Positions 8,266 to 18,016 of a DNA stretch of 64,000 nucleotides are shown piece by piece (the stretch's first letter is position 1; each line of letters opens with the position of its first letter). A program made the translations under genes and the position numbers. The notes below the pieces were generated by a model. That model searched no databases. It saw only the letters and a list, made by a program, of their open reading frames with translations, and had not been told where the DNA came from. The DNA comes from Paractinoplanes tereljensis (GTDB taxonomy: Bacteria > Actinomycetota > Actinomycetes > Mycobacteriales > Micromonosporaceae), in NCBI RefSeq assembly GCF_016862435.1, contig NZ_BOMY01000042.1, forward strand, positions 247,001 to 311,000, written 5' to 3'.

Positions 8266-9756
8266 TCAGGTCGCTGGGCGGAAGCTGTCGAAGACCAGGG
8301 TCAGGTCTGGCTGGGCGGCCTTCCAGCCGGCATCCGTGGTCTGCCAGTAGAAGCCGTACGCCTGGTGCTTTGAGGTCACTACGCCTCGGTTGTTCACGTG
8401 CTGGCGTACGCCGGAGCGGTTGAAGGTGAATTCCCAGTCGGCGGCCTTCAGGAAGTACTTCACCTCGCGGATGTGGATCTCGCGGTAACCGGGGAAGTCG
8501 CCGTTGGATTTGCGGTAGTTGGCCTTGCCTCGCCAGTCGGCTACCGGGTCCCACTGCGGTTTGTCGGTCTGGTCGATGCCCAGGACCCGGCCGGGGGCGC
8601 GGAAGTAGACGATGCTGCCCTCCTTGGACCGGGTCCAGCCCTTGGGGACGTAGACCGAGAAGCCGGTGGGGTCGTGGTAGTCGGTCCAGCCAGCCGGGAG
8701 AGCGGGCCGGTCAGTCGTCGCGGCGGCGGACGAGACCGCGGCGGACGGTGTCGGCGAGGCGGGCACGGAAGCGGACGGCTGCGACGGGGAGGGCGCCACC
8801 GAAGAGGGCGACAACCCGGCGGGGGAATTGCCGGAATCTGGCCGCAGCGTCAGCCAGGCGGCTCCGGCACCGAGAAGAAGGACGAGCACGGCCACGGCTG
8901 CGGCGATCGCGGGGCGATTGCTCCGAGGTGTCGCGGAGGACGGCTCTAATGCCTCGTACAGCCGCCTCTTGGTTTCTTCCGCATCTATGCGTTCGCCGGG
9001 CGACCTGCGCAACAGACCGTCCAGGACCGGCCGCAGTTCGAAGGCCTGGGTCGCCGCCGCCGGCTCCTCCACCGCGATCGCGGTGATCGTCTCCATGACC
9101 GACGGGCGCTGGTACGGCGCGTGGCCCTCCACCGCCGCGTAGAGCGTCGCGCCCAGCGACCACAGGTCGCCGGCCGGCGTGGTGTCGCCGTCGCGCACCC
9201 GTTCCGGGGCCATGTACTGCGGTGACCCGAAGACCAGGCCGGAGCTGGTGTTGAGGCTCTCGCCGTCGACCGCGGCCACGCCGAAGTCGGTGAGCACCAC
9301 CCGGCCGTCGGTGGCGAGCAGGACGTTGGCCGGCTTGACGTCGCGATGCCGTACGCCCGCCGCGTGCGCGGTCCGCAGCGCCGCCAGCACCGCCAGCCCG
9401 ATCTCGGCGACCCGCTGCGGCGGCAGCGGGCCGTCGGCGTCGATGACCTCCTGCAGCGAGCGGGACGGCACGTACTCCATCACGATCCAGGCCCGGCCCT
9501 CCGACTCGAAGGTGTCGTAGATCCGGGCCACGGCCGGATGGGCCAGCCGGGCGGCGGCCCGGCCCTCGCGCAGCATGTGCTTGCGCAGCGCCTCGCCGTC
9601 GGCGCCGACGATCTCGTCCGGCAGCAGGATCTCCTTGAGCGCCACGTCGCGGTCGAGGAGCTCGTCGCGGGCCTGCCAGACGCGGCCCATGCCGCCCGCG
9701 CCCAGGGTCCGGCCGAGGCGGTACCGCTCATGCACATAGACCGGGGCCACAGTCAC
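8266..9756 (-). CDS. Membrane receptor-type Ser/Thr protein kinase
   Basis: The 496-residue protein has a Hanks-type kinase domain at residues 10-270: glycine loop LGAGGMGRV (18-26), lysine K41, catalytic loop HRDVKPAN (137-144), DFG (157-159) and APE (183-185). All catalytic residues are present. One membrane span (about 283-304) and a low-complexity Ser/Pro/Ala stretch follow, then an extracytoplasmic domain (about 355-496) containing GWTDYHDPTGFSVYVPKGW and two cysteine-free beta-rich halves. There are no PASTA repeats. Similar extracellular domains occur in other actinomycete kinases, but their ligands are unknown to me. The start is GTG; the gene stands alone between the immunity genes and the esterase. 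Confidence 0.9.
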   Translation of the reverse strand: MTVAPVYVHERYRLGRTLGAGGMGRVWQARDELLDRDVALKEILLPDEIVGADGEALRKHMLREGRAAARLAHPAVARIYDTFESEGRAWIVMEYVPSRSLQEVIDADGPLPPQRVAEIGLAVLAALRTAHAAGVRHRDVKPANVLLATDGRVVLTDFGVAAVDGESLNTSSGLVFGSPQYMAPERVRDGDTTPAGDLWSLGATLYAAVEGHAPYQRPSVMETITAIAVEEPAAATQAFELRPVLDGLLRRSPGERIDAEETKRRLYEALEPSSATPRSNRPAIAAAVAVLVLLLGAGAAWLTLRPDSGNSPAGLSPSSVAPSPSQPSASVPASPTPSAAVSSAAATTDRPALPAGWTDYHDPTGFSVYVPKGWTRSKEGSIVYFRAPGRVLGIDQTDKPQWDPVADWRGKANYRKSNGDFPGYREIHIREVKYFLKAADWEFTFNRSGVRQHVNNRGVVTSKHQAYGFYWQTTDAGWKAAQPDLTLVFDSFRPAT

Positions 9757-9793
9757 GTACGGCGATGTACCCGGCCGGGGCGGAATTCACGCG

Positions 9794-10939
9794 TCAGCGT
9801 CGCTGCCGTGCCATCCACTGCCAGAAGTTCTGGTCGTTGCGGGCCACGTAGATCCATGACCAGTGGCCGGGGAACCGGTAACCGTTCCAGGTGACGGTGT
9901 CGTAGAGGGTCATCCGGGAACGCGGGATCAGGTCGTGGGCGTGCACGGTGTTCGCGACCGGATCGACCGTGGTGTCGTCCCGGGACGCGACCAGCCAGCT
10001 CGGGGTGCGGATCTCGGCCAGCTCCGTGTCGGAGACCAGCGCGGTCACCACGCCGCAGATCGGCACCGAGGCGGCGAACAACCGGGGATAGGTCACGGTC
10101 ATCTTCATGCTCATGTAGCCGCCGTTGCTGCACCCGGCCACGTAGATCCGGTCACGGTCGACGTCGTTCCGGCGCGCCACGTCCTCGACGATCTCGCGGA
10201 TGAGGGGCGCGAACCGGGGGCCGTCCTGGATCCAGTACGACGTGCTCTGCGGAACCACGACGTGGGCGCCGCCGAAGATTTTCTGCGCCTCTCGGGTGGC
10301 GAAGCCGAGCGCTCCGCGGTTGGCCCGCAGCGTGGTCTCGTTGTCGTAGTAGTCGTCCGGCAGGGACGCGCCCTCGCCGCCGCCGTGCAGCCAGACGATC
10401 AGCGGCCGCCTGCGGGCGTGCCCGGGCGAGTACAGCCGGTACTTCAGGCCCGAGGCCGAGGCGTGGTAACCGAACGCGTCGACCTCGGGGTTCACCAGCC
10501 CGCCCTGCAAGAAACGCGTATTCGAGGCGGCATGGGTGATCGTGTAGACGAGGTTGAGCCGGACGTTGCGGCCCCGGCTGACGATGTAACCGAGGGTGCC
10601 GCCGCCGAGCTGCCCTTCGGCGTAACTGAGGTCGAGCACGATGTTGCCGCGGCGGGCGCGGCGGGCGGCGGTGACCGGGCGGTCCAGGTCGTACTCGCTG
10701 AAGATCTGGTCGCCCGGCGCGAGCGGGATCGGGCTGGTGGCCGTGGCGTGGACGCGGAAGGCCGCCGGATCGAGTGGACCGAGCCGGCCGGCGTGCAGGG
10801 TGAGCGAGGTGACCTGCTCGCCCCCGTCGAGGGTCTCGGCGTTGAGGGTGAAACCCACGGCCGGGCGGGTGCGTGCGGCGCCGAGGGGCAGGGCCAGCCC
10901 GGCGGCGGCGGTCAGAACGGTACGACGACTGATGGGCAT
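9794..10939 (-). CDS. Tat-exported esterase / PHB-depolymerase-like alpha/beta hydrolase
   Basis: The 381-residue protein starts with a twin-arginine signal (SRRTVL, then a hydrophobic stretch ending near residue 22), so it is exported folded. Residues 27-165 are beta-rich with no clear name. The catalytic domain follows: oxyanion loop WLHGGGEG (183-190), nucleophile elbow GCSNGG with S271, the probable acid in SRDDTTVDP and a probable His in FPGHWSW near the end. Relatives include extracellular PHB depolymerases and feruloyl-type esterases; the substrate cannot be fixed from sequence. A GGGAG ribosome-binding site lies upstream of the ATG. Confidence 0.85.
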   Translation of the reverse strand: MPISRRTVLTAAAGLALPLGAARTRPAVGFTLNAETLDGGEQVTSLTLHAGRLGPLDPAAFRVHATATSPIPLAPGDQIFSEYDLDRPVTAARRARRGNIVLDLSYAEGQLGGGTLGYIVSRGRNVRLNLVYTITHAASNTRFLQGGLVNPEVDAFGYHASASGLKYRLYSPGHARRRPLIVWLHGGGEGASLPDDYYDNETTLRANRGALGFATREAQKIFGGAHVVVPQSTSYWIQDGPRFAPLIREIVEDVARRNDVDRDRIYVAGCSNGGYMSMKMTVTYPRLFAASVPICGVVTALVSDTELAEIRTPSWLVASRDDTTVDPVANTVHAHDLIPRSRMTLYDTVTWNGYRFPGHWSWIYVARNDQNFWQWMARQRR

Positions 10940-11140
10940 GGCCGGGTCAACTCCCGAGCGGTAGCGAGGTCCGTCGATATCTGAACGTAGCGCCGCCGTA
11001 ACCTACCCGCAACAATCCGGAGTGTTAATGCCCACACTTACGGGCGGTTTAGCGGGGCAACATACCGTGTAACCTGCGCGAAGATTACGTAGCGCAACCA
11101 GACCGCCGCTTTTCGTGAAGATCGATTTGATCACTCCGAT

Positions 11141-11146
11141 TAGCCT
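11141..11146 (+). promoter_or_regulatory. -10-like box of the penicillin-binding protein gene
   Basis: TAGCCT is followed after seven bases by GTG 11154. This spacing fits a leaderless transcript and favours 11154 over the upstream GTG at 11115, which has neither a ribosome-binding site nor such a box. Confidence 0.5.
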
Positions 11147-11153
11147 CGTCGCC

Positions 11154-13280
11154 GTGCCCTTCGCCATCCGTCGCCGTGACCGCCATCCGTTGACCAACGT
11201 GAGCTCCCTGGCCCTGGTCGGGTTGCTCGCCGGGGTGGTGGTCGCGGCCGCCGCGTTCCCGGCCGCAGCCCTGACCGGGCTGGCGGCCAAGGCCGGCTCC
11301 GAGGGCTTCGCCGACCTGCCCAGCTCGATCAAGCAGCAGACCTCGCCGCAGATGAGCCGGATCTACGCGTCCGACGGCAAGACCCAGATCGCGGTCATGT
11401 ACGACGAGTACCGCAGCGACGTCCCGCTCAAGGACATCTCGGTCAACATGCAGAAGGCGCTGGTCGCGGCCGAGGACCACAAGTTCTACGAGCACCACGG
11501 CGTCGACTTCAAGGGCCTGGCCCGGGCATTCGCCAACAACAAGGCCGGCGGCGACCAGCAGGGCGCCTCGACGCTGACCATGCAGGTCGTGCGCATGTCG
11601 CAGTCCTACTCGGCGACCACCGCGTCCGAGGTGCTGGCCGCGACGGCCAAGACGCCCGAGCGCAAGGTCTCCGAGATGAAGTTCGCGCTCGAGCTCGAGA
11701 AGCAGATGACCAAGGAACAGATCCTCGAGCGCTACCTGAACATCGCGCCGTTCGGTAACGGCGCCTACGGCATCTACGCGGCCAGCCAGATCTACTTCGG
11801 CAAGAAGCCCAAGGACCTCGACGTGGCCGAGTCGGCGCTGCTGGCCGGCATGGTCAAGGGCACCTCGTACTACGACCCGACCAGCACCGAGGGTTACCCG
11901 CGGGCCGAGCAGCGCCGCAACTACGTCGTCAACGACATGCTGTCGCTGAACTACATCACCGCCGACCAGGCGGCCAAGGCCAAAACCGAGAAGGTCCCGC
12001 ACACTACGAAGTCGGTCGGCAACGGATGCACCGCCGCCAACAAGAACGAGTGGGGCTTCTTCTGTGACTACTTCCAGCGCTGGTGGCTGGCCCAGCCGGC
12101 GTTCGGCGAGAACTCGTACGACCGGGAGCGCCGGCTGAAGAGCGGCGGCTACAAGATCGTCACCACGCTCGACATCAAGGCGCAGAAGTCGGCCCGCAAG
12201 CGCATCCTCGAACAGCGCAGCGACAACTCGGTGAACGCGCTGCTGCTGGCGGCCGTGCAGCCCGGCACCGGCAAGGTGCGGGCGCTCGCCGCCAACCGCA
12301 AGTTCAAGCTGCCCACCGCGGCCAACCCGAACCCGCTGTCGTCCGACCCGAAGAAGCGCAAGGCCGGCGCGCGGGCCACGTACCCGAACACCACCAACCC
12401 GATCATCACCGGTGGCGGCGACATCAACGGTTACCAGGCCGGCTCGGTGTTCAAGATGTTCACCATGGTCGCGGCCCTGGAAAACGGCTTCAACCTGGAT
12501 TACAACATCAACACCACCAATCGGTACGTGTCGCCGCTCTACCGCGACTCGGCCGCCCCCGCCGCCTGCAACGGCCACTACTGCCCGAGCAACTCCAGCG
12601 CCAAGGAGGCCGGCCCGTTCAACATGTGGACCGGCTTCGGCGCCTCGGTGAACACCTACTTCGTGCCGCTGCAGGAGCAGGTCGGCGCGGAGAAGGTGGT
12701 CGACGTGGCGCAGCGCTTCGGCGTGCAGTTCCGCGAGAAGCAGGACAACGACCTGGCCACCCAGTCCGCCCACGACTGGGGCGCGTTCACCCTGGGCGTC
12801 TCGGCGTCGACCCCGCTGGACATCGCCAACGCGTACGCCACCCTGGCCGGCGACGGTATGTACTGCACACCCACTCCCGTCGAGCAGATCACCAACCACA
12901 ACGGCGAGAAACTGGACATCGGCAAGCCCAGCTGCAAGCGCGTGACCAGCACGGACGTGGCCCGCAAGACGCTTGACGCGACCCGCTGCCCGGTCGGCGA
13001 CTCGGCCCAGCTGGGCAGCTGCGGCGGCACCGGCACGGCCAAGGCGGTCCGCGGCGTGGTGGGCCACCCGGTCTTCGGCAAGACCGGCACGACGGACGCC
13101 GAGAAGACCGCGTCCCTGGTGGTGGGCACGACGTCGATCGTGGTGGCCGGCTACATGGTCAACCCCGACTGGCAGGCCCACCACGACCAGATGAAGCACG
13201 ACGTCATCAACCCCGCGGTCTGGAACACGGTCGCCGACTACATGGACGGAAAGCCCTCAGAGCAGTTCAAGACACCCTGA
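11154..13280 (+). CDS. Bifunctional class A penicillin-binding protein
   Basis: This enzyme builds peptidoglycan at the outer face of the membrane. Numbered from GTG 11154 it has 708 residues: a short basic cytoplasmic tail, one membrane anchor (about 17-42), and a GT51 glycosyltransferase domain with the catalytic glutamate in AAEDHKFYEHHG (E107) and the downstream blocks STLTMQVVR and LERYLNIAPFGNGAYGI. The transpeptidase domain has the nucleophile motif SVFK (431-434), SVN (498-500) and KTGT (643-646). All active-site motifs are intact. No PASTA domain or long C-terminal tail is present. A longer frame from GTG 11115 exists but is less likely. Confidence 0.95.
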   Translation: MPFAIRRRDRHPLTNVSSLALVGLLAGVVVAAAAFPAAALTGLAAKAGSEGFADLPSSIKQQTSPQMSRIYASDGKTQIAVMYDEYRSDVPLKDISVNMQKALVAAEDHKFYEHHGVDFKGLARAFANNKAGGDQQGASTLTMQVVRMSQSYSATTASEVLAATAKTPERKVSEMKFALELEKQMTKEQILERYLNIAPFGNGAYGIYAASQIYFGKKPKDLDVAESALLAGMVKGTSYYDPTSTEGYPRAEQRRNYVVNDMLSLNYITADQAAKAKTEKVPHTTKSVGNGCTAANKNEWGFFCDYFQRWWLAQPAFGENSYDRERRLKSGGYKIVTTLDIKAQKSARKRILEQRSDNSVNALLLAAVQPGTGKVRALAANRKFKLPTAANPNPLSSDPKKRKAGARATYPNTTNPIITGGGDINGYQAGSVFKMFTMVAALENGFNLDYNINTTNRYVSPLYRDSAAPAACNGHYCPSNSSAKEAGPFNMWTGFGASVNTYFVPLQEQVGAEKVVDVAQRFGVQFREKQDNDLATQSAHDWGAFTLGVSASTPLDIANAYATLAGDGMYCTPTPVEQITNHNGEKLDIGKPSCKRVTSTDVARKTLDATRCPVGDSAQLGSCGGTGTAKAVRGVVGHPVFGKTGTTDAEKTASLVVGTTSIVVAGYMVNPDWQAHHDQMKHDVINPAVWNTVADYMDGKPSEQFKTP

Positions 13281-13305
13281 GGCGCGGCCTTATAGGGTCT
13301 TCGCC

Positions 13306-14844
13306 ATGGCGAAGCTGGACGAACTCGTTGCTCGCTATCTGACGCCTGCGGTGGGGCCGCACGTGGAGAACTCGTCGGTCGAGTTCGTCGTGGACGGGCG
13401 CGGGTGGATGTGGCGGATGCGGGAGCTGCTGACGTCTCTCGGGGCGGGCGACGCGGCGTACATCTGCGGTCTGCAGCTCGAGCCGGAGATGGACCTGACC
13501 GGGAAGCGGGCCGGCGACGCCGGCTATGAGCCCCTCGCCGATCTGCTGGCCGGGCTGGCCGCAAAGGGGGTCGACGTCCGGATCATCCTGGCCGGGGCGG
13601 TGGTCAGCAGCAGCCTGGTGCGGCCCACGATCGGGCCGTTCCATCAGAACGTCAGCTCGGCGCACGTGCTGCGGCGGTGGCGCCGTAGCGTCGACCGGCG
13701 CAACGATCCGGCGCCGCTGGCCGATCGGGTGCTGCTCGACTGGTCCGGGTCCGGCGTCGGGTCCAACCACCAGAAGATCACCCTGGTGCGGCGGGGTAAC
13801 GAGCTCACCGCGTGCGTGGGTGGCATCGACTACGCGGGCAATCGGGTCGACGAGACGCCGCACCGGCGGCAGTCGGTGCGCGGCGGGCGGTGGGGGTGGC
13901 ACGACGCCGGGGCGATCATTCAGGGGCCGGCCGCCGCCGACGTCTGGCGGGTGTTCCGGATGCGCTGGATCGGCGCGGTCGGGCTGCCCCGGCGGCGATA
14001 CGTCTGGCCTGCCATGAAGGGCCTGCAGGTGCTCAACCCGGGTGGGACGCTGCGCGGGATCGGGCCGGCCCCGGCCCAGGCCGCCCGGTCGGCGCCCGGG
14101 TCGGCCTGTCAGGTCCTGCGGTCGGTCGGGCCCTGGTACATCGATTCGCTGCTGCCGTGGGAGCGCCGGCACTACAGCGACGTCGCGCCCGACGGCGTGC
14201 ACGAGGTCTTCCTGACGCTGGTGCAGGCGATCGGGGCGGCGCGGCGCTACGTCTACATCGAGGATCAGTACTTCCGGGAGTACCCGGGCGGCGACCACCG
14301 CTTCGAGCTCTACCCCTACCTGCGGGCGGCGGCGGCCCGCGGGGTCAAGGTGATCCTGGTCGGCTCGGGCACCCGAGACCCGGCCGAGTCGTCCCCGCTG
14401 ATCAACGGGACGGTCAACGCCGACCTGCAGAAGAAGGTCATCGAACCGCTGCCGTACGGGCTGCGCCGCAACATCGGACTCTGGCGGATCGAGCACCTCA
14501 CCGTGCACGCCAAGGTGGTGATCGTCGACGACCGGTTCGCCGCGGTCGGCTCGGCCAACCTGTTCAGCCGCTCGATGGTCGGCGTCGACACCGAGCTGAC
14601 CGCCGCCCTGGTCACCACCGGCGACGAGGTGCGTGACCTGCGGGTGCGGCTGTGGGCCGAGCATCTGCGCACGCCGGTGACCGCGGAGCTACGCCCGTAC
14701 CTCGAAGATCTGGATTTGGCCCTGGGGGTTTTCCGCCCGGAATGGCTGCCGGCGACCGCGCCGGCCGGCTCCTGGCGCACGACGGGGATGCCGGCCGGTT
14801 TCGACCCGCTCGAATCGGTGCTGAGCCTGGTCGGCCCGGCCTGA
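13306..14844 (+). CDS. Phospholipase D-like / cardiolipin-synthase-type protein
   Basis: The 512-residue protein has two PLD-type half-domains. The second HKD motif is complete: HAKVVIVDD (H401, K403, D408) followed by GSANL. The first is HQKITLVR (H155, K157), where the usual aspartate is replaced by arginine, followed by the GGID element typical of this subgroup. The N-terminus (to about residue 30) lacks a membrane anchor, so it is probably cytoplasmic or peripheral. The reaction could be phosphatidyl transfer or hydrolysis; the substrate is unknown. A TAGGGT box lies seven bases before the ATG, so it probably has its own leaderless promoter. Confidence 0.88.
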   Translation: MAKLDELVARYLTPAVGPHVENSSVEFVVDGRGWMWRMRELLTSLGAGDAAYICGLQLEPEMDLTGKRAGDAGYEPLADLLAGLAAKGVDVRIILAGAVVSSSLVRPTIGPFHQNVSSAHVLRRWRRSVDRRNDPAPLADRVLLDWSGSGVGSNHQKITLVRRGNELTACVGGIDYAGNRVDETPHRRQSVRGGRWGWHDAGAIIQGPAAADVWRVFRMRWIGAVGLPRRRYVWPAMKGLQVLNPGGTLRGIGPAPAQAARSAPGSACQVLRSVGPWYIDSLLPWERRHYSDVAPDGVHEVFLTLVQAIGAARRYVYIEDQYFREYPGGDHRFELYPYLRAAAARGVKVILVGSGTRDPAESSPLINGTVNADLQKKVIEPLPYGLRRNIGLWRIEHLTVHAKVVIVDDRFAAVGSANLFSRSMVGVDTELTAALVTTGDEVRDLRVRLWAEHLRTPVTAELRPYLEDLDLALGVFRPEWLPATAPAGSWRTTGMPAGFDPLESVLSLVGPA

Positions 14845-14859
14845 CTAGGATCGAGCGCG

Positions 14860-15771
14860 ATGCTGCAGACGTATGACGAACGCAACGCCGACCTTCGCTA
14901 CTGGGTCAACGGCGAGCTGTTCCACCGCGACCAGCCCGGCCTCTCCCCGTTCGACTCGGTGGTGCAGGGTGGCGACGCGGTCTGGGAGGGGCTGCGGCTC
15001 TATCGGGGCGCGATCTTCGGCCTTCGGGAGCATCTGGCCCGGCTGCGCCGGTCGGCGACCGCGCTGAACTTCGCGCACATCCCCGGCGACGACGAGATCA
15101 TCGCGGCGGTCACCGCGACGCTGCAGGCCAATCAGATGTACGACGAGGTGCACGTACGCCTGACGCTGACCCGTGGGGTGAAGGTGACAAGCGGGATGGA
15201 TCCGCGGCTCAACCGATCCGGGTCGACGCTGATCGTGCTGGCGGAATACAAGCCACCGGTCTACGACACCAGTGGCCTGCGGCTGGCCACCGCGAGCGTG
15301 CGGCGGCCCGGCCCGGACGTGCTCGACCCGAAGATCCACCACGCCAACCTGCTGAACTCGATCCTCGCCAAGATCGAGGCGACCGCGGCCGGCGCCGACG
15401 ACGCGCTCATGCTCGACCAGCGCGGTTTCGTTGCCGAGACCAATGCCACCCACCTGTTCGCGGTGGCCGGCGGCGGGCTGGTCACGCCGACCACGGCGGC
15501 CTGCCCGGAGGGCATCACCCGGCAGACCGTGCTGGAACTGGCGGCGGCGGCCGGCATCCCGGCGGTGGTGCGGGACGTGTCGCTGACCGAGATGTACAAC
15601 GCCGACGAGGTGTTCTGCACCGGCACGATGGGCGAGGTCGCCGGAGTCACGGTGATCGACGGCCGGACGATCGGCACCGGCGAGGTGGGCCCGATGACCA
15701 TCCGGGTCGCCGAGCTGTACCAGAAGCACGCCGCGCTTCACGGGGTGCGGCTGCCGGCCAGTTCGTCGTAG
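14860..15771 (+). CDS. Class IV PLP-dependent aminotransferase (branched-chain type)
   Basis: This 303-residue aminotransferase of fold type IV has an N-terminal block (GELFHRDQPGLSPFDSVVQGGDAVWEGLRLY), the PLP lysine in DPKIHHANLLN (K158), a phosphate-binding segment in GFVAETNATHLF, and the C-terminal CTGTMGEVAGVTVIDGR block. It is closest in style to branched-chain amino-acid aminotransferases and their D-amino-acid/ADC-lyase relatives, so the exact substrate is open. The gene follows the PLD-like gene by 15 bases and overlaps the convergent sulfotransferase gene by 34 bases at the 3' ends. A TAGGAT box lies eight bases before the ATG. Confidence 0.9.
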   Translation: MLQTYDERNADLRYWVNGELFHRDQPGLSPFDSVVQGGDAVWEGLRLYRGAIFGLREHLARLRRSATALNFAHIPGDDEIIAAVTATLQANQMYDEVHVRLTLTRGVKVTSGMDPRLNRSGSTLIVLAEYKPPVYDTSGLRLATASVRRPGPDVLDPKIHHANLLNSILAKIEATAAGADDALMLDQRGFVAETNATHLFAVAGGGLVTPTTAACPEGITRQTVLELAAAAGIPAVVRDVSLTEMYNADEVFCTGTMGEVAGVTVIDGRTIGTGEVGPMTIRVAELYQKHAALHGVRLPASSS

Positions 15772-16445
15772 TAGGGCTGGGCCGCCTCGACCAGCGGGCG
15801 CAGCCGGGCCGGCACGTCGGGTGGCGACGGGTCGTACGGCGCGAAGCCGGTGGAGGCCTCGACCGCGGAATACCAGTGTGGGGCCCACACGCCGTCGGTC
15901 GGGCGCGGGCCCGGTGCCCAGGCGAGCATCGCCGGGTCGAACGGGATGCCGAGCGCGGCGCAGAGGCGGCTCAGCGTGCCGGCCGGGTCGCGGAGCACGT
16001 CGGCCGCGTCGATGACCGGTCCGCCGTACGCCCGGAAGATCTCGGCCTGTTGGGGGTAACCCAGATCTTCGAGAGTGGGCTCGCCGCGCACCCGGGCGTA
16101 GGACGCGACCACGTGCGCCGGGTCGCGGATCAGGAACGCGTGGGTCAGCGTGCCCAGCCAGTCCCGGCCGATCACCGGCAGCAGGTGGTGGGTCATGTGT
16201 TTCTGGTAGTGCACGGCCGGGTCGCCGGGCAGCGGCCCGGTGAGCTGTGCGGCGACCTCGGGCCAGCCGGTCGGCTGGCTGCGCAGGATCGCGTCCCGGC
16301 CGGGGTGCTCGATGCCGGTGACGTCGAGATAGTGGGCATAGAGCGGCTCGTCGACCACCACCGTGTCGGCCCGCGCGCCGAAACTGCGCATCATCGCGGT
16401 CGAGATGTTGCGCGGCCCGGACCACATCGCCACCCGCACTGTCAT
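15738..16445 (-). CDS. Sulfotransferase-family protein
   Basis: The 235-residue protein begins with the PAPS-binding loop of the family (MWSGPRNISTAMMRSFGARAD). It also has the downstream arginine block HAFLIRDPAHVVASYARVR, which contacts the 3'-phosphate in sulfotransferases. A conserved partner block is VDEPLYAHYL. The real start is ATG 16445; the frame stays open far upstream only because of antisense coding. The same pairing of an aminotransferase with this protein is common in actinomycetes, as I recall, but the acceptor is unknown. Confidence 0.85.
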   Translation of the reverse strand: MTVRVAMWSGPRNISTAMMRSFGARADTVVVDEPLYAHYLDVTGIEHPGRDAILRSQPTGWPEVAAQLTGPLPGDPAVHYQKHMTHHLLPVIGRDWLGTLTHAFLIRDPAHVVASYARVRGEPTLEDLGYPQQAEIFRAYGGPVIDAADVLRDPAGTLSRLCAALGIPFDPAMLAWAPGPRPTDGVWAPHWYSAVEASTGFAPYDPSPPDVPARLRPLVEAAQPYYDELAGSRTP

Positions 16446-16535
16446 CGCTAGATGATGGCATTGGTGCAGATCACAGCTGCCCCGGCCCGATCCGCGGGTA
16501 ACTTCGGCCGCATACCACCGAGAAGGGACATAACC

Positions 16536-17360
16536 GTGGCCAGGACCTGGTTCATCACCGGCACGTCCCGCGGCTTCGGCCGCGAGTGGGCCGAAGCAGC
16601 TCTCGACCGGGGAGACCGTGTCGCGGCGACCGCGCGCGACGTCTCCTCGCTCGACGAGCTCACCGCCGAGTACGGCGACAAGGTGCTCGCTCTCGCCCTC
16701 GACGTCACCGACCGGCCGGCCGTGCTGGCCGCGCTCGCCCGGGCCTACGAGCACTTCGGGCGCCTCGACGTGATCGTCAACAACGCCGGCTACGGCCAGT
16801 TCGGCATGATCGAGGAGATCAGCGAACAGGAGGCCCGCGCGCAGTTCGAGACGAACGTCTTCGGCGCGCTGTGGGTCACCCAGGCCGCCCTGCCCTACCT
16901 GCGGGAGAGCGGCGGCGGCAACATCATCCAGGTGTCGTCGATCGGCGGCATCTCGGCGTTCGCCAACATCGGCATCTACAACGGCTCCAAGTGGGCCCTC
17001 GAAGGCTTCAGCCAGGCCCTCGCCCAGGAGGTCGCGCTGTTCGGCATCAAGGTGACGCTGGTCGAGCCGGGCGGCTTCAGCACCGACTGGGGTGGCGCGT
17101 CGGCCAAGCACGCGACCAAGCTCGACACCTACGACAAGGTCCGCGAGCTGGCCGCCGAGACGCGCAAGAGCCGGGTGGCCAACCCGGGCGACCCGGCGGC
17201 GACCCGCTCGGCGATCCTCAAGGTCGTCGACGCGGAGAACCCGCCGCTGCGCATCTTCTTCGGCACCTCCCCGATCGGCATCGCCACCGCCGACTACGAG
17301 TCCCGCCTGGCCGAGTGGAAGGAATGGCAGGCCGTCTCCACCGAGGCCCAGGGGTCCTAG
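16536..17360 (+). CDS. Short-chain dehydrogenase/reductase (SDR)
   Basis: This is a 274-residue classical SDR using NAD(P)H. It has the dinucleotide loop TGTSRGFG (8-15), the NNAGYG motif, a catalytic serine in QVSSIGG and the YNGSK catalytic pair. The arginine in TSRGF favours NADPH. I start at GTG 16536, preceded by AGAAGGGA at a proper distance; an upstream open frame is an extension without a ribosome-binding site. The substrate is unknown. The stop codon overlaps the -10-like box of the next gene. Confidence 0.92.
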   Translation: MARTWFITGTSRGFGREWAEAALDRGDRVAATARDVSSLDELTAEYGDKVLALALDVTDRPAVLAALARAYEHFGRLDVIVNNAGYGQFGMIEEISEQEARAQFETNVFGALWVTQAALPYLRESGGGNIIQVSSIGGISAFANIGIYNGSKWALEGFSQALAQEVALFGIKVTLVEPGGFSTDWGGASAKHATKLDTYDKVRELAAETRKSRVANPGDPAATRSAILKVVDAENPPLRIFFGTSPIGIATADYESRLAEWKEWQAVSTEAQGS

Positions 17361-17369
17361 ACTCGCCGG

Positions 17370-18011
17370 GTGACATTCCGGGGATGGCCGGTTGAGGCGC
17401 TGGAGTTCTACGAGGGGCTCGGCGCCGACAACTCGAAGACCTATTGGACCGCGCACCTGCCCTTCTACGAGGAGCAGGTGCGCGGGCCGATGCAGGAGCT
17501 GCTCGCCGAGCTGGAACCGGAGTTCGGGCCCGGCAAGATCTTCCGGCCGTACCGGGATGTGCGGTTCAGCAAGGACAAGACCCCCTACAAGAACCACCTG
17601 GGGGCATGGCTGACCTTCGGCGGTTACCTGCAGCTGTCGGCGGACGGGCTCGCGGCCGGCTCCGGGATGTACCACCTGGAGCCCGACCAGCTGGAGCGAT
17701 ACCGCCGGGCGGTCGCCGACGAACGCACCGGGGCGGAACTGGCCGCGCTCATCGCCGGCCTGGAAAAGGCCAAGATCGGGGTGGTCGGCCACGACAGCCT
17801 CAAGACCGCGCCGCGCGGCTTCCCCAAGGACCACCCGCGCATCGAACTGCTGCGGCACAAGGGCCTGACCACCTGGACCGAGTGGCCACCGGCCGCCTGG
17901 CTCGGCACCGCGGCCGCCAAGAACCGGGTCGTCACCTTCCTGCGCACCAGCCGCCCGCTGCGGCAATGGCTGGAAGAGCACGTTTCCCACACCCGGCCGG
18001 CGGGCACCTGA
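17370..18011 (+). CDS. DUF2461 family protein
   Basis: The 213-residue protein matches DUF2461 (TIGR02453): an N-terminal FYEGLGADNSKTYW block, KIFRPYRDVRFSKDKTPYKNH, a GSGMYHLEPDQLERYR segment and a C-terminal region with PRGFPKDHPRIELLRHKGL. The function of the family is unknown. TAGACT, sharing the stop codon of the SDR gene, lies six bases before GTG 17370, so it can be transcribed independently. The following PRC-barrel gene starts six bases after its stop and is probably co-transcribed. Confidence 0.93.
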   Translation: MTFRGWPVEALEFYEGLGADNSKTYWTAHLPFYEEQVRGPMQELLAELEPEFGPGKIFRPYRDVRFSKDKTPYKNHLGAWLTFGGYLQLSADGLAAGSGMYHLEPDQLERYRRAVADERTGAELAALIAGLEKAKIGVVGHDSLKTAPRGFPKDHPRIELLRHKGLTTWTEWPPAAWLGTAAAKNRVVTFLRTSRPLRQWLEEHVSHTRPAGT

Positions 18012-18016
18012 CATGC

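Noticed and set aside
15738..18014. Sulfotransferase gene extended to 758 residues
   Set aside because: Everything before ATG 16445 is antisense to the SDR, DUF2461 and neighbouring genes; similarity begins at that methionine.
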